Of a DNA stretch of 64,000 nt, positions 36,168-45,231 are shown in pieces; the stretch's first letter is position 1, and every line of letters starts with the position of its first letter. The DNA is taken from assembly GCA_029779535.1 (NCBI GenBank), contig JAKPAG010000098.1, positions 110,993-174,992 on the forward strand, given 5' to 3'. Both the position numbers and the translations under genes were made by a program. The notes below the pieces were generated by a model. The model ran no database searches and was not told where the DNA came from. It saw only the letters and a program-made list of their open reading frames with translations. The DNA comes from Pseudomonadota bacterium (GTDB lineage Bacteria; Pseudomonadota; Alphaproteobacteria; Sphingomonadales; Sphingomonadaceae).

Positions 36168-38615
36168 ATGCGCCTTGTTACGCTTCACCGTCTGGCCGTG
36201 CTGGCATGCGGCGCTTCGGCGCTGGCATGGGGCGGGGCTGCCTTGGCCGCCGAGGGCGACCCCGCGAGCAGCGACGATACCGATATCATCGTGACGGCAA
36301 CCCGCGATGCCCGCAGCCTGCAGGACGTGGCCATGCAGGTGAACGTCGCCAGCGGTGAACAGATCGAGAAGCTGAACCTGTTCGACGTCAAGGACATCGC
36401 CCAGCTGGCGCCTGGGCTTGACCTGAACAACAACGATCCGCGCAAGAACACCACCACGCTGCGCGGCATCTCGTTCGACCCTGACCAGGGCACCAGCCCA
36501 GCGGTCGAGGTCTATTATAACGAAGTGCCGGCCGATGCGCAGACGGTCTACACCGCGATGTATGACATCGCCCAGATCGAAGTGCTGCGCGGGCCGCAGG
36601 GCCTGCTGCGCGGGCTGTCCGCCCCGGCCGGATCGATCACCATCGCCACCCGCAAGCCCGGGTTCGACGGTATCGACGGTTATGCCCAGGCCAGCTTTAC
36701 CGACCGTGCCGGCGTGAACGTGCAGGGCGGGATGACCCTGCCCTTGTCCGATACCCTGTCGGTGCGCGTTGCGGGCCTGTATGACGGCAACCGGGTCAAC
36801 CACGTGCGCAACCTGACGCAGGGGGGCGAGCGCGGCCGCAACAACACCAGCAGCGGCCGGATTACACTGGGGTTCAAGCCGAACGCCGATTTCTCGGCCT
36901 ATCTCAGCTACCAGTATCTCTATTCGGACGCCAAGTCGTTCCAGCAGGTGGTCGGAACGGGGAACACGCCGCAGCGCGTCTATGCCGAACTGTTCGGCAC
37001 GCCGCAAATCTTCCTGCCCCCCTCGTTCGGCGGCGGTCCCTTCGCCACCAATACGGCGGTACGTTCGGGGCCGCCCCTGGCGGCTGATGCCTATGCCGCG
37101 GTGACCGACGGTGGCTACCGCATCCGCAACCGCACCCATATCGTCAACCTTTCGGCCGACTATGACCTGGGGCCAGCCACCCTGTCGTTCGTTGGCGCGC
37201 ACCAGTACAGCAAGGTGGTGACCGACCGCGACCAGGATTTCGGCAACTCTGTCCCGGGCTACAACCAGGCCAGCCATGTCGAGGTGCCGAGCAAGTTCGA
37301 CACGCAGGAACTGCGCCTCTATTCGAACAACAAGGAAGGCCTGGGCTGGAGCGTCAGCGCATTCCACTACAATCGCACCGGCGATGTCCTTAACGACATG
37401 TCGAACGACCTGTTCGTCTACAACACCGATCCAGCCGGCTTTGTGAAAGCGCCGCTGGGGCCGGGCGGATCGTTCATTACCGTGCCGAACAAGTTGCCGC
37501 TGTTCGTCCACGTGGTGGTGCCGGTGCGCACCAGCACCTGGTCGTTCGCGGGCAACCTGCGCTATAACAGCGGTCCGCTGCGGATCGAGGCGGGCCTGCG
37601 CTATTCGGTGCGCAAGAATATCCAGACCACCCAGATCACCACCACCGGTTTCCAGAACAGCGGACCGAACGAGGTGATCCCGGCCAACCTGCAGAATACC
37701 ACCACCAAGCCTTGGACCGGCGGCGCCAACATCAGCTACGATCTGTCGCCGGACCTGACGGTCTACGCTGCCTACGGCCATTCCTACCGCGCCCCGACCA
37801 CCGGGGTATCGCTGCCGCAGGGCATCACGGCGGACCTGGTCCGCACCCAGCCGGAAAAGACCGATGCCTTCGAACTGGGGTTGAAGGGCAAGCTGGCCGG
37901 CCGGATCAACTACAGCGTGGCTGGCTTCTACCAGAAGTTCGACGGCTATATCCGCCGCTTCGAACAGATCTACTGGAAATCGGCCGCCGATCCGCAAGGG
38001 CAGGGCATCTTCGGCTTCAACTACAACGGCGATGCCGAAGTGAAGGGCATCGAAGCCTCGATCGACGGGCGCGCGACCGAAAACTGGGACTTCGGCCTGA
38101 GCGCGTCCTACGCCCGGGCGCGCTACAAGAACGCGCTGCTGCCCTGCAATGACTATGCGGGCACCGGCACGCCCAACCAGAACGGCGCGCCCAAGGTCAC
38201 CGGGACCGGCAATGTCAGCTATTGCACCAGCAACGGGCGCATTTCCGACACCCCCGACTTCGGCCTGACCGCGAACACCGAAATCCGCTTCCCGACCGGA
38301 TCGCTGACCCCCTATGTCGCGGCGATGCTGTCATACCGGCCCGGGTTCTTCTCGCAGACGGTGCAGTACGACTACCAGTCGCGCACCCAGCTCAATGCCT
38401 TCGTCGGGGTGCGCGGGCCGGATGACAAGTGGTCGATCACGGCATTCGCCCGCAACCTGCTGAACCAGCAGCGGATCACCAACATCTCGCTTGGCACCTG
38501 GGCGATCAACTCGATCCTTGCCGGGGTTGGCGGGGGCACCTACGATTCCGGCTACCGGAGCGTGAACGTGACCAATCCCCGCGAATTCGGAGCCACGCTG
38601 GCGATCAAGTTCTGA
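36168..38615 (+). CDS. TonB-dependent receptor
   Basis: Signal peptide, TDIIVTATRDARSLQDV, IEVLRGPQGLLRG, C-terminal FGATLAIKF. Confidence 0.93.
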   Translation: MRLVTLHRLAVLACGASALAWGGAALAAEGDPASSDDTDIIVTATRDARSLQDVAMQVNVASGEQIEKLNLFDVKDIAQLAPGLDLNNNDPRKNTTTLRGISFDPDQGTSPAVEVYYNEVPADAQTVYTAMYDIAQIEVLRGPQGLLRGLSAPAGSITIATRKPGFDGIDGYAQASFTDRAGVNVQGGMTLPLSDTLSVRVAGLYDGNRVNHVRNLTQGGERGRNNTSSGRITLGFKPNADFSAYLSYQYLYSDAKSFQQVVGTGNTPQRVYAELFGTPQIFLPPSFGGGPFATNTAVRSGPPLAADAYAAVTDGGYRIRNRTHIVNLSADYDLGPATLSFVGAHQYSKVVTDRDQDFGNSVPGYNQASHVEVPSKFDTQELRLYSNNKEGLGWSVSAFHYNRTGDVLNDMSNDLFVYNTDPAGFVKAPLGPGGSFITVPNKLPLFVHVVVPVRTSTWSFAGNLRYNSGPLRIEAGLRYSVRKNIQTTQITTTGFQNSGPNEVIPANLQNTTTKPWTGGANISYDLSPDLTVYAAYGHSYRAPTTGVSLPQGITADLVRTQPEKTDAFELGLKGKLAGRINYSVAGFYQKFDGYIRRFEQIYWKSAADPQGQGIFGFNYNGDAEVKGIEASIDGRATENWDFGLSASYARARYKNALLPCNDYAGTGTPNQNGAPKVTGTGNVSYCTSNGRISDTPDFGLTANTEIRFPTGSLTPYVAAMLSYRPGFFSQTVQYDYQSRTQLNAFVGVRGPDDKWSITAFARNLLNQQRITNISLGTWAINSILAGVGGGTYDSGYRSVNVTNPREFGATLAIKF

Positions 38616-38636
38616 ACAGGGTATTCTGACAGGGCA

Positions 38637-38675
38637 GGGGCTCCGGACCATGGTTCGGAGCCCCTTTCCTGTTTT
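38637..38675 (+). terminator. Rho-independent terminator
   Basis: GGGGCTCCG-GACCATGGTT-CGGAGCCCC followed by TTTCCTGTTTT. Confidence 0.85.
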
Positions 38676-38751
38676 GTGCCAATGCTGATCCGGCGCGTTT
38701 CCCGGCGGCAAGGACTTCGCGGAAGCCGACCGCGCCGGCAGGTGGACAAGC

Positions 38752-40431
38752 TCAGCCGAGGCGGTCCAGCGCCAGGGTGGTTCCTGACCGGTTGATCCGC
38801 CACTGGCTGAGCACGGACGTACCGGCTTGCGGTCGCAGCACCGTGTCCACCGCCACGAACGTCGCGCGGGCCGCATCGCGCCGCAATTCCAGCCGCACGA
38901 AGCCCTGGTGCAGGTTGTCGGTCCACAGCACTTCGGGGTTGTGCTCGGCCAGCGCCGCGTCGAGCCGGCGCGCGGTGGCCGGATCGAACCCGCTTTCCAC
39001 GAAATCGCCCGGCGAGGAGATCCCGGCGGTGCCCAGTTCGATCCCCATCGGCTGCCCGCTGGCATCGGCCAGGCGATTGGCCCAGAAGCTGTGGCTGTCG
39101 CCGGTCAGGAAGATCAGGTCGCTGACCCCGGCGCTGCGCGCCTGGGCATACAGCCGTTCGCGCGCCCATTCATAGCCGTCCCAGGTGTCGGTGTAGAACG
39201 GCAGGTTCCACTTGCCCTTCCAGGCCAGGTCCTGCGCGGCGGGCAGTGGTTTGGCCTGCTTGGCCGGATCGGGGATCAGCCCCAGCGCGACCACATCCGG
39301 CACGCGGGTGCGGGCGATCGGCATGGGATTGCCGATCAGCCGCCACGGCTGGCCCAGTTCGCGCGAACGCGCCCAGGCCTGGGCCAGGTCCGCTTCAAGC
39401 TCGGGGGCGAGCATGGTGCGGCCCGGCGCGCCGATCGCGTCGCGCTCCATCGCGGCGGCATCGGCGAAGCTGGCGATCGTCTTGCGGTAGGGTTCGTAAT
39501 CGATCTGGAGCGCCCGCGCGGTGTGGCGCGTTTCCAGCGTGGACAGGGTGGCCAGATCGCCGAACGCCCAGGTCCGCCAGAACTGCATCCGACTGCGCCC
39601 GGGCACCGGCTCGCGCACCGGCATCCATTCGAAATAGGCCTGGATCGAGGCGGCGCGGCGCGCGGCCCAATCACCTTCCTTGTCCGGCTGGTGGTTCTGC
39701 GCCCCGCCGGTCCACGGATTGTTGGCGCTTTCGTGATCGTCCCAGCAGGCCAGCAGGGGCTTGGCCGCGTGCATCGCCTGGGCGCCGGCGTCGGTCTTGT
39801 ACTGGGCATGGCGGGTCCGGTAATCTGCCAGCGAGACGATCTCGTGCGCGGGCTGGTGGACCCGGCCGAGCCGCCGGGAAATGTCGCCGCCCCAGCCATC
39901 GGCGCCATATTCGTAGATGTAGTCGCCGGTGTGCAGCACGAAATCGACCGCCGGATCGCGCGCGATTGCGCCGTAGGCCGTGAAGTAGCCGAAGGCATAG
40001 TTGGAGCACGAGGCGAGTGCGATGCCCAGCCGGTCAAGCGCGCCGACCGGCAAGGTGCGGGTCTGGCCCACCGGCGATACCGCGCCGCCCAGCCGGAAGC
40101 GATAGAAATAGCGCCCGCCCGGCGCCAGCCCTTCGGCCAGCGGCTTGACGGTGAAATCGCGGTCCGGGCCGGTGGCAAAGGTGCCGCTGCGCACGATCCG
40201 CGCGAACCGCGCGTCGCTCGCCACTTCCCAGGTCACCTCGACCGGAGCGGAGGCCGTTACCCGCGTCCACAGCACCACGCTGGTGGCATCGGGATCGCCG
40301 CTGGCCACGCCGTGGCGAAACACCGGATCAACCAGCGTTGCGCCGCGCGCAGGCAAGGCCGCGAGGGCAGCCGTGGCCGACAGTGCGGCCAGGGTGGTGC
40401 GGCGGGAAACGGGCAAATGGCTGGTCATCAT
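38752..40431 (-). CDS. phoD: Alkaline phosphatase D family, Tat-type signal
   Basis: SRRTTLAALSATAALAALPARGATLVDPVFRHGVASGDPDATSVVLWTR...HTGDYIYEYG...CWDDHESANN. Confidence 0.9.
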   Translation of the reverse strand: MMTSHLPVSRRTTLAALSATAALAALPARGATLVDPVFRHGVASGDPDATSVVLWTRVTASAPVEVTWEVASDARFARIVRSGTFATGPDRDFTVKPLAEGLAPGGRYFYRFRLGGAVSPVGQTRTLPVGALDRLGIALASCSNYAFGYFTAYGAIARDPAVDFVLHTGDYIYEYGADGWGGDISRRLGRVHQPAHEIVSLADYRTRHAQYKTDAGAQAMHAAKPLLACWDDHESANNPWTGGAQNHQPDKEGDWAARRAASIQAYFEWMPVREPVPGRSRMQFWRTWAFGDLATLSTLETRHTARALQIDYEPYRKTIASFADAAAMERDAIGAPGRTMLAPELEADLAQAWARSRELGQPWRLIGNPMPIARTRVPDVVALGLIPDPAKQAKPLPAAQDLAWKGKWNLPFYTDTWDGYEWARERLYAQARSAGVSDLIFLTGDSHSFWANRLADASGQPMGIELGTAGISSPGDFVESGFDPATARRLDAALAEHNPEVLWTDNLHQGFVRLELRRDAARATFVAVDTVLRPQAGTSVLSQWRINRSGTTLALDRLG

Positions 40432-40547
40432 GCGATCCTGTGGGCGGAAGCTGGAGATGGTATGGCATGGTTCGGGTCCGGGCCGAAAGGAAGGGGGTGG
40501 CCGCGACCTGGCGACCACCCCTTTCAGGGAGGGACCCTAAGTCAGGT

Positions 40548-42812
40548 TCAGAAGCCCACCTTGAGCGTGGCGAAGAACTGCTGCGGCGCGGCCACCAGCA
40601 GGGTCTGGCGATCCCCGCTGTTGCCGGTGCCGCCCGAGTTGATCGTGCCCAGGTAGCGCTTGTCCAGCAGGTTCGTGGCGTTGAGCTGCACTTCGATCGT
40701 GTCGGTCAGGCGGTAGCCGATCGACGCGTCGACGATCGCCCGGCCCGGCACCGACTGGTCGTTGGTATAGGTGAAGTAGCGCTTCGACATGTAGTTGACG
40801 CCGATCCGGCCGAACAACGCCCCGCGATCGTAGCTCAGTTCGCCGCGCAGCATGTGCTTGGGCGCATCGACCACCGTCTTGCCCTTGATCGCAGCCAGCA
40901 GCGTGCCCGACAGGTTGTACACGTCGTTGCGATACGTCGCATCGGTGTAGCTGTAGGACGCGAACAGGCCGAAGCCGCCACCCAGTTTGAGATCGCCAAC
41001 CGCTTCGAACCCGATCGAGCGCACCGCGCCGACGTTCTGCAGCACCGAGGGGCTGCCGACGATGCTGGGGCCGCTGGCGGCCGACAGCAGGCGGTCGTGG
41101 AAGTTGACCAGGTAGGCGCCGATCACGCCGTTGAACACCGGGCTGTTGTAGCGCGCTCCCAGTTCATAGGTGTCCGAGGATTCCGGCTTCAGCGTGCCGA
41201 GGATCCCGTTGAACCCGGTCTGGTTGGTCGAGAACGGCCCGGTGGTGGTGGCCGAAGCGAACGCGCGGGTCGCCTGCGAGAAGCTGGCGAACATTTCCGT
41301 GTTGCCGCCCAGCGCCAGGTTCAGGCCCACGGTCGGCTGGAACCAGTCGGTCGCGTCGATCTTGCCCTGCGGGAAGCTGGACGAAACGACGGCGGTGGCC
41401 TTGTTCTTTACCTGGAAACCCTTCCAGCCCAGGTTGAGCTTGAGCTTGCCCAGGTCGATCCGGTCCTCGACGAAGTACTGCAGCGTCTCGGTGTCGAAAT
41501 CGAATTCCCACTGGGTGAAGAACGGGTTCGTCGGATAGCGGCGGAACGAGCGGCCCGGATTGGTCCGGCTGTCGAGGCCATAGAAGCGGCGCGCCTGGTT
41601 GAACTGGTTGGTTTCATACCAGCCACCAACCGACAGGGTGTTGATGCCGCGCTTCCAGTTGATCCGGCCGAACAGCCCGCCGCGATCGATCTTGTATTCG
41701 GTGGTGCGGATCGAGATCGGCACGCCGTTGGGGCTGGGGACATAGGGCGTGGCCCACAGGCCCATGCCGCGGTTGTGGTGGTAATAGGCGCGCAGCGCCA
41801 TATCCAGCCCTTCGCCCAGCGGTGCCTTCAGCCCGATCGCGGCAACGGTGTCCTTGCGCAGGCCCGAAGCGTCGTAATAGGCATCGTCAACCGTCTTGAT
41901 GTTGCCCGGATAGACCGTGCCGGCCGCCGCATTCGAAATCGGTGCGCCGGTTTCGCCGCGGTTGTTGCCGATGTCGGCAATGCGGATCGCCAGCGCGTAA
42001 TCGTCGGCGATGTTGTCCCAGCCATAGCCCAGCCGGCCCAGCATCTCGAGCGACATGTCCTGGTAGTCCTGCTCGCGCCGGTCGGAATAGCTGAACCAGC
42101 CGTCCAGCACCGCTTCGCCCAGCGGCAGCACCGCCTTGGCGTTGATCATGTGCTGGTCCTGGGTGCCGTGCCCGCGATACTTGTCGGTCGCGCCGTAGCC
42201 ATAGGACACGAAGCCGCGCAGGCCATCCGCGCTGCCGGCATTCAGGCGCACGAAGCCGCGCATCGTGTTGTCGCTGCCATAGGTGCCGCTGGCCTGGCCG
42301 CCCAGCCGGTCGAGCGGATCGATCGAGAAGGTTTCGACTGTGCCGCCCAGATTGTTGGTCGATTGCGTGCCCAGCGCGCCGGCGCCCTGGGTAACGCGGA
42401 CCGAGCCGATGTTTTCCGGGCTGATCACGCGGCTGATGTGCAGGCCGTTGTGGTTGCCATAGGTCATGTCGCCCAGCGGAATGCCGTCGAAATTGAAGCC
42501 CAGCTGGTTCTGGTTGAAGCTGCGGATGGTGACGCGGGTCGACCATTCGTAGTTGCCGAAGGCATCGGCCGACTGGACGTTGACGCTGGGCAGCTTCTCG
42601 ATCGCGCGGATCGGGCTGGTGCCGGGCAGCATCACCGCGATGTCGCGTTGGCCCACTTCCTGGACCTGCTTGGTTTCGCCGCGGCCCAGCACGACGATTT
42701 CGGCTTCGCCCGAAGCCTCGGCGGCATCGGCCCCGGCAGCGGGTTCGGCGGCCAGCGCCGCGTGCGGCAGCAGGGCGGAAGAAGCAAGCAGGACGGCAAT
42801 CAAGTTACGCAT
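40548..42812 (-). CDS. TonB-dependent receptor
   Basis: Signal peptide, plug and C-terminal FFATLKVGF; directly upstream of phoD on the same strand. Confidence 0.92.
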   Translation of the reverse strand: MRNLIAVLLASSALLPHAALAAEPAAGADAAEASGEAEIVVLGRGETKQVQEVGQRDIAVMLPGTSPIRAIEKLPSVNVQSADAFGNYEWSTRVTIRSFNQNQLGFNFDGIPLGDMTYGNHNGLHISRVISPENIGSVRVTQGAGALGTQSTNNLGGTVETFSIDPLDRLGGQASGTYGSDNTMRGFVRLNAGSADGLRGFVSYGYGATDKYRGHGTQDQHMINAKAVLPLGEAVLDGWFSYSDRREQDYQDMSLEMLGRLGYGWDNIADDYALAIRIADIGNNRGETGAPISNAAAGTVYPGNIKTVDDAYYDASGLRKDTVAAIGLKAPLGEGLDMALRAYYHHNRGMGLWATPYVPSPNGVPISIRTTEYKIDRGGLFGRINWKRGINTLSVGGWYETNQFNQARRFYGLDSRTNPGRSFRRYPTNPFFTQWEFDFDTETLQYFVEDRIDLGKLKLNLGWKGFQVKNKATAVVSSSFPQGKIDATDWFQPTVGLNLALGGNTEMFASFSQATRAFASATTTGPFSTNQTGFNGILGTLKPESSDTYELGARYNSPVFNGVIGAYLVNFHDRLLSAASGPSIVGSPSVLQNVGAVRSIGFEAVGDLKLGGGFGLFASYSYTDATYRNDVYNLSGTLLAAIKGKTVVDAPKHMLRGELSYDRGALFGRIGVNYMSKRYFTYTNDQSVPGRAIVDASIGYRLTDTIEVQLNATNLLDKRYLGTINSGGTGNSGDRQTLLVAAPQQFFATLKVGF

Positions 42813-42891
42813 TGGACCCCCATTCAGGTTTGGTTCGGGGGGCGGTTACGGGGTGCATGTTACAGCCCGGTGCGATTCGCCTGATGCTCTG

Positions 42892-42920
42892 TCGACACCG
42901 GCGCGACACGGCATTGACAG
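42892..42920 (-). promoter_or_regulatory. Pho-box-like repeat (minus strand): CTGTCAA TGCC GTGTCGC GCCG GTGTCGA
   Basis: Three heptamers at exact 11-nt spacing, about 80 nt upstream of the TonB receptor start. Confidence 0.5.
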
Positions 42921-42948
42921 CAGGCACCGAGCCGCGATCTGGCGCGCA

Positions 42949-42978
42949 GCGTCACATGGCTGTAACATTGACCGTCAA
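42949..42978 (+). promoter_or_regulatory. Pho-box-like repeat (plus strand): GCGTCAC ATGG CTGTAAC ATTGA CCGTCAA
   Basis: First two heptamers 11 nt apart, third 12 nt; about 30 nt upstream of ppk. Confidence 0.45.
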
Positions 42979-43010
42979 CCGCAGCGGGCGTGATCGGGCA
43001 GGCGGGGACA

Positions 43011-45188
43011 ATGGGCGAGACAACGGTATATGTCGGTAATCATTCGCCGGCGCAGCTTGCCTCGCGGTACTTCAACCGCGAGCTGAGCTGGCTGGCCTTC
43101 AACCAGCGCGTGCTGGCCGAGGCCGACAATCCCCACTATCCCCTGCTTGAACGGCTTCGGTTCCTGTCGATCTCGGGCAGCAACCTTGATGAATTCCTGA
43201 TGGTCCGGTTCGCCGGGCTGGTCGGGCAGGCCAAGCGCCGGATCGAGCAGACCTCGATCGATGGGCTGACCCCGTCCCAGCAACTGGCCGCGATCAACGA
43301 AGCGGTGCTCAGGCTTGACCAGGCTCAGCAAACGGCCTGGCAGGACCTGCGCCGCCTGCTGGCCGAAGCCGGCATCCGCGTGATTGCCGGCGCGCAGCTG
43401 GACAACGACCTGGATGAGGCCCAGCGCGAATGGCTGCGCGATTACGTGGCCGAACACATCCTGCCGATCATCACGCCGCAGGCGATCGATCCGGCCCACC
43501 CGTTTCCCTTCATTGCCAACCAGGGCATCGGTGTGATGTTCGCGCTGCGCCGCGATGCGGACCTGACCGCGATCATGGAAATGGTCCTGATCCCACAGGC
43601 GCTGCCGCGCTTCGTGCGCATTCCCGGCAATGGCGCCTGCTATGTCAGCATCGAGGACCTGCTGCACTTTGCCGCCGATCTGCTGTTTCCCGGTTTCACC
43701 ATCCAGGGGCACGGCGTGTTCCGCGTGCTGCGCGACAGCGACCTCGAGATCGAGGAGGATGCCGAGGACCTGGTCCGCTACTTCCGCACCGCAATCCAGC
43801 GCCGGCGGCGCGGCTCGGTGGTGGTGCTGCAGATGCAGGGGAGGTTCGATCCCGCCGTGGAAGAGCTGCTGCGCCGCCAGCTGGCGCTGGACCGCGCCCT
43901 GGTGATGCACACCTCCGGCCTGATCGGGTTCGGCGGCCTGGCCGCGATCGTCGAGGAGGACCGGCCCGACCTGAAGTTCCCGCCATACAGCCCGCGCTAT
44001 CCGGAACGCATCCTGGAACACGATGGGGACTGCTTTTCCGCGATCCGCGAAAAGGACATCATCATCCACCACCCCTACGAAAGCTTCGAGGTGGTGGTCG
44101 ATTTCCTGCGCCAGGCGGCCGAGGATCCCGACGTCGTCTCGATCAAGCAGACGCTATACCGCGCCGGCAAGCAATCGGCCGTGGTCGCGGCGCTGATCGC
44201 CGCGGCCGAAGCGGGCAAGTCGGTCACGGCAGTGGTCGAACTCAAGGCCCGGTTCGACGAGGAACAGAACCTGCTCTGGGCCAGCCAGCTCGAACGCGCC
44301 GGGGTCCAGGTGATCTATGGCTTCGTTGACTGGAAGACCCATGCCAAGGTGTCGATGGTGGTCCGCCGCGAAGGCGACGGCTATCGCACCTACTGCCATT
44401 TCGGCACCGGCAACTATCATCCGCTGACCGCGCGGATCTATACCGATCTCAGCTTCTTTACCGCCGATCCGCGCGCCGGGCGCGATGCAGCCAAGCTGTT
44501 CAACTTCATCACCGGCTATGTCGAACCCAAGCAGACCGAATTGCTGTCGATCTCGCCGCTCACGCTGCGCGCCCGGCTGTATGGCTGCATCGAACAGGAA
44601 CGATTGAACGCGCAGGCGTGCAAGCCCGCGGCGATCTGGGCCAAGCTTAATTCGCTGACCGATCCCGACCTGATCGAACAGCTTTATGCCGCCAGCGCGG
44701 CGGGGGTGGAAATCAACCTGGTGGTGCGGGGGATCTGCTGCCTCAAGCCCGGGGTCGCGGGGATGTCGGAACACATCACGGTCAAGTCGAGCATCGGCCG
44801 GTTCCTTGAACACAGCCGGATCTGGGCTTTTGCCAACGGCGCCGTTCTGCCCAACCGCAAGGCGCGGGTGTTCATTTCCTCGGCCGATGGCATGTCGCGC
44901 AATTTCGACCGGCGGGTCGAAGTGCTGGTCCCGATCGAAAATGCCACGGTGCATGACCAGGTGCTTGACCAGGTGATGATGGCCAACCTGCTCGACAGCG
45001 AGCAGAGCTGGGCGCTTGAGGCCGATGGCAGCTACCACCGCATTGCCAGCGCCGAACAGCCGTTCAACCTGCACCGCTACTTCATGATCAACCCGTCGCT
45101 ATCCGGGCGCGGCGCAGCGCTGGGCGATGGGCAGCAGGTGCCCAAGCTGGCGCTGCGGCGCAGTCACGCTGACGGCCGGGGGGCATAG
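43011..45188 (+). CDS. ppk1: Polyphosphate kinase 1
   Basis: RYFNRELSWLAFNQRVLAEA...SISGSNLDEFLMVR...VSIKQTLYRAGKQSAVV...CHFGTGNYHPLTARIYTDLS. Confidence 0.95.
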   Translation: MGETTVYVGNHSPAQLASRYFNRELSWLAFNQRVLAEADNPHYPLLERLRFLSISGSNLDEFLMVRFAGLVGQAKRRIEQTSIDGLTPSQQLAAINEAVLRLDQAQQTAWQDLRRLLAEAGIRVIAGAQLDNDLDEAQREWLRDYVAEHILPIITPQAIDPAHPFPFIANQGIGVMFALRRDADLTAIMEMVLIPQALPRFVRIPGNGACYVSIEDLLHFAADLLFPGFTIQGHGVFRVLRDSDLEIEEDAEDLVRYFRTAIQRRRRGSVVVLQMQGRFDPAVEELLRRQLALDRALVMHTSGLIGFGGLAAIVEEDRPDLKFPPYSPRYPERILEHDGDCFSAIREKDIIIHHPYESFEVVVDFLRQAAEDPDVVSIKQTLYRAGKQSAVVAALIAAAEAGKSVTAVVELKARFDEEQNLLWASQLERAGVQVIYGFVDWKTHAKVSMVVRREGDGYRTYCHFGTGNYHPLTARIYTDLSFFTADPRAGRDAAKLFNFITGYVEPKQTELLSISPLTLRARLYGCIEQERLNAQACKPAAIWAKLNSLTDPDLIEQLYAASAAGVEINLVVRGICCLKPGVAGMSEHITVKSSIGRFLEHSRIWAFANGAVLPNRKARVFISSADGMSRNFDRRVEVLVPIENATVHDQVLDQVMMANLLDSEQSWALEADGSYHRIASAEQPFNLHRYFMINPSLSGRGAALGDGQQVPKLALRRSHADGRGA

Positions 45189-45231
45189 CAACCCCGCCGG
45201 CTGGCCGCCTGCGGCCGCTATCCCGAACAGT

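Noticed and set aside
40338-42884. 848-aa plus-strand ORF
   Set aside because: Antisense to the TonB receptor; no domain logic.
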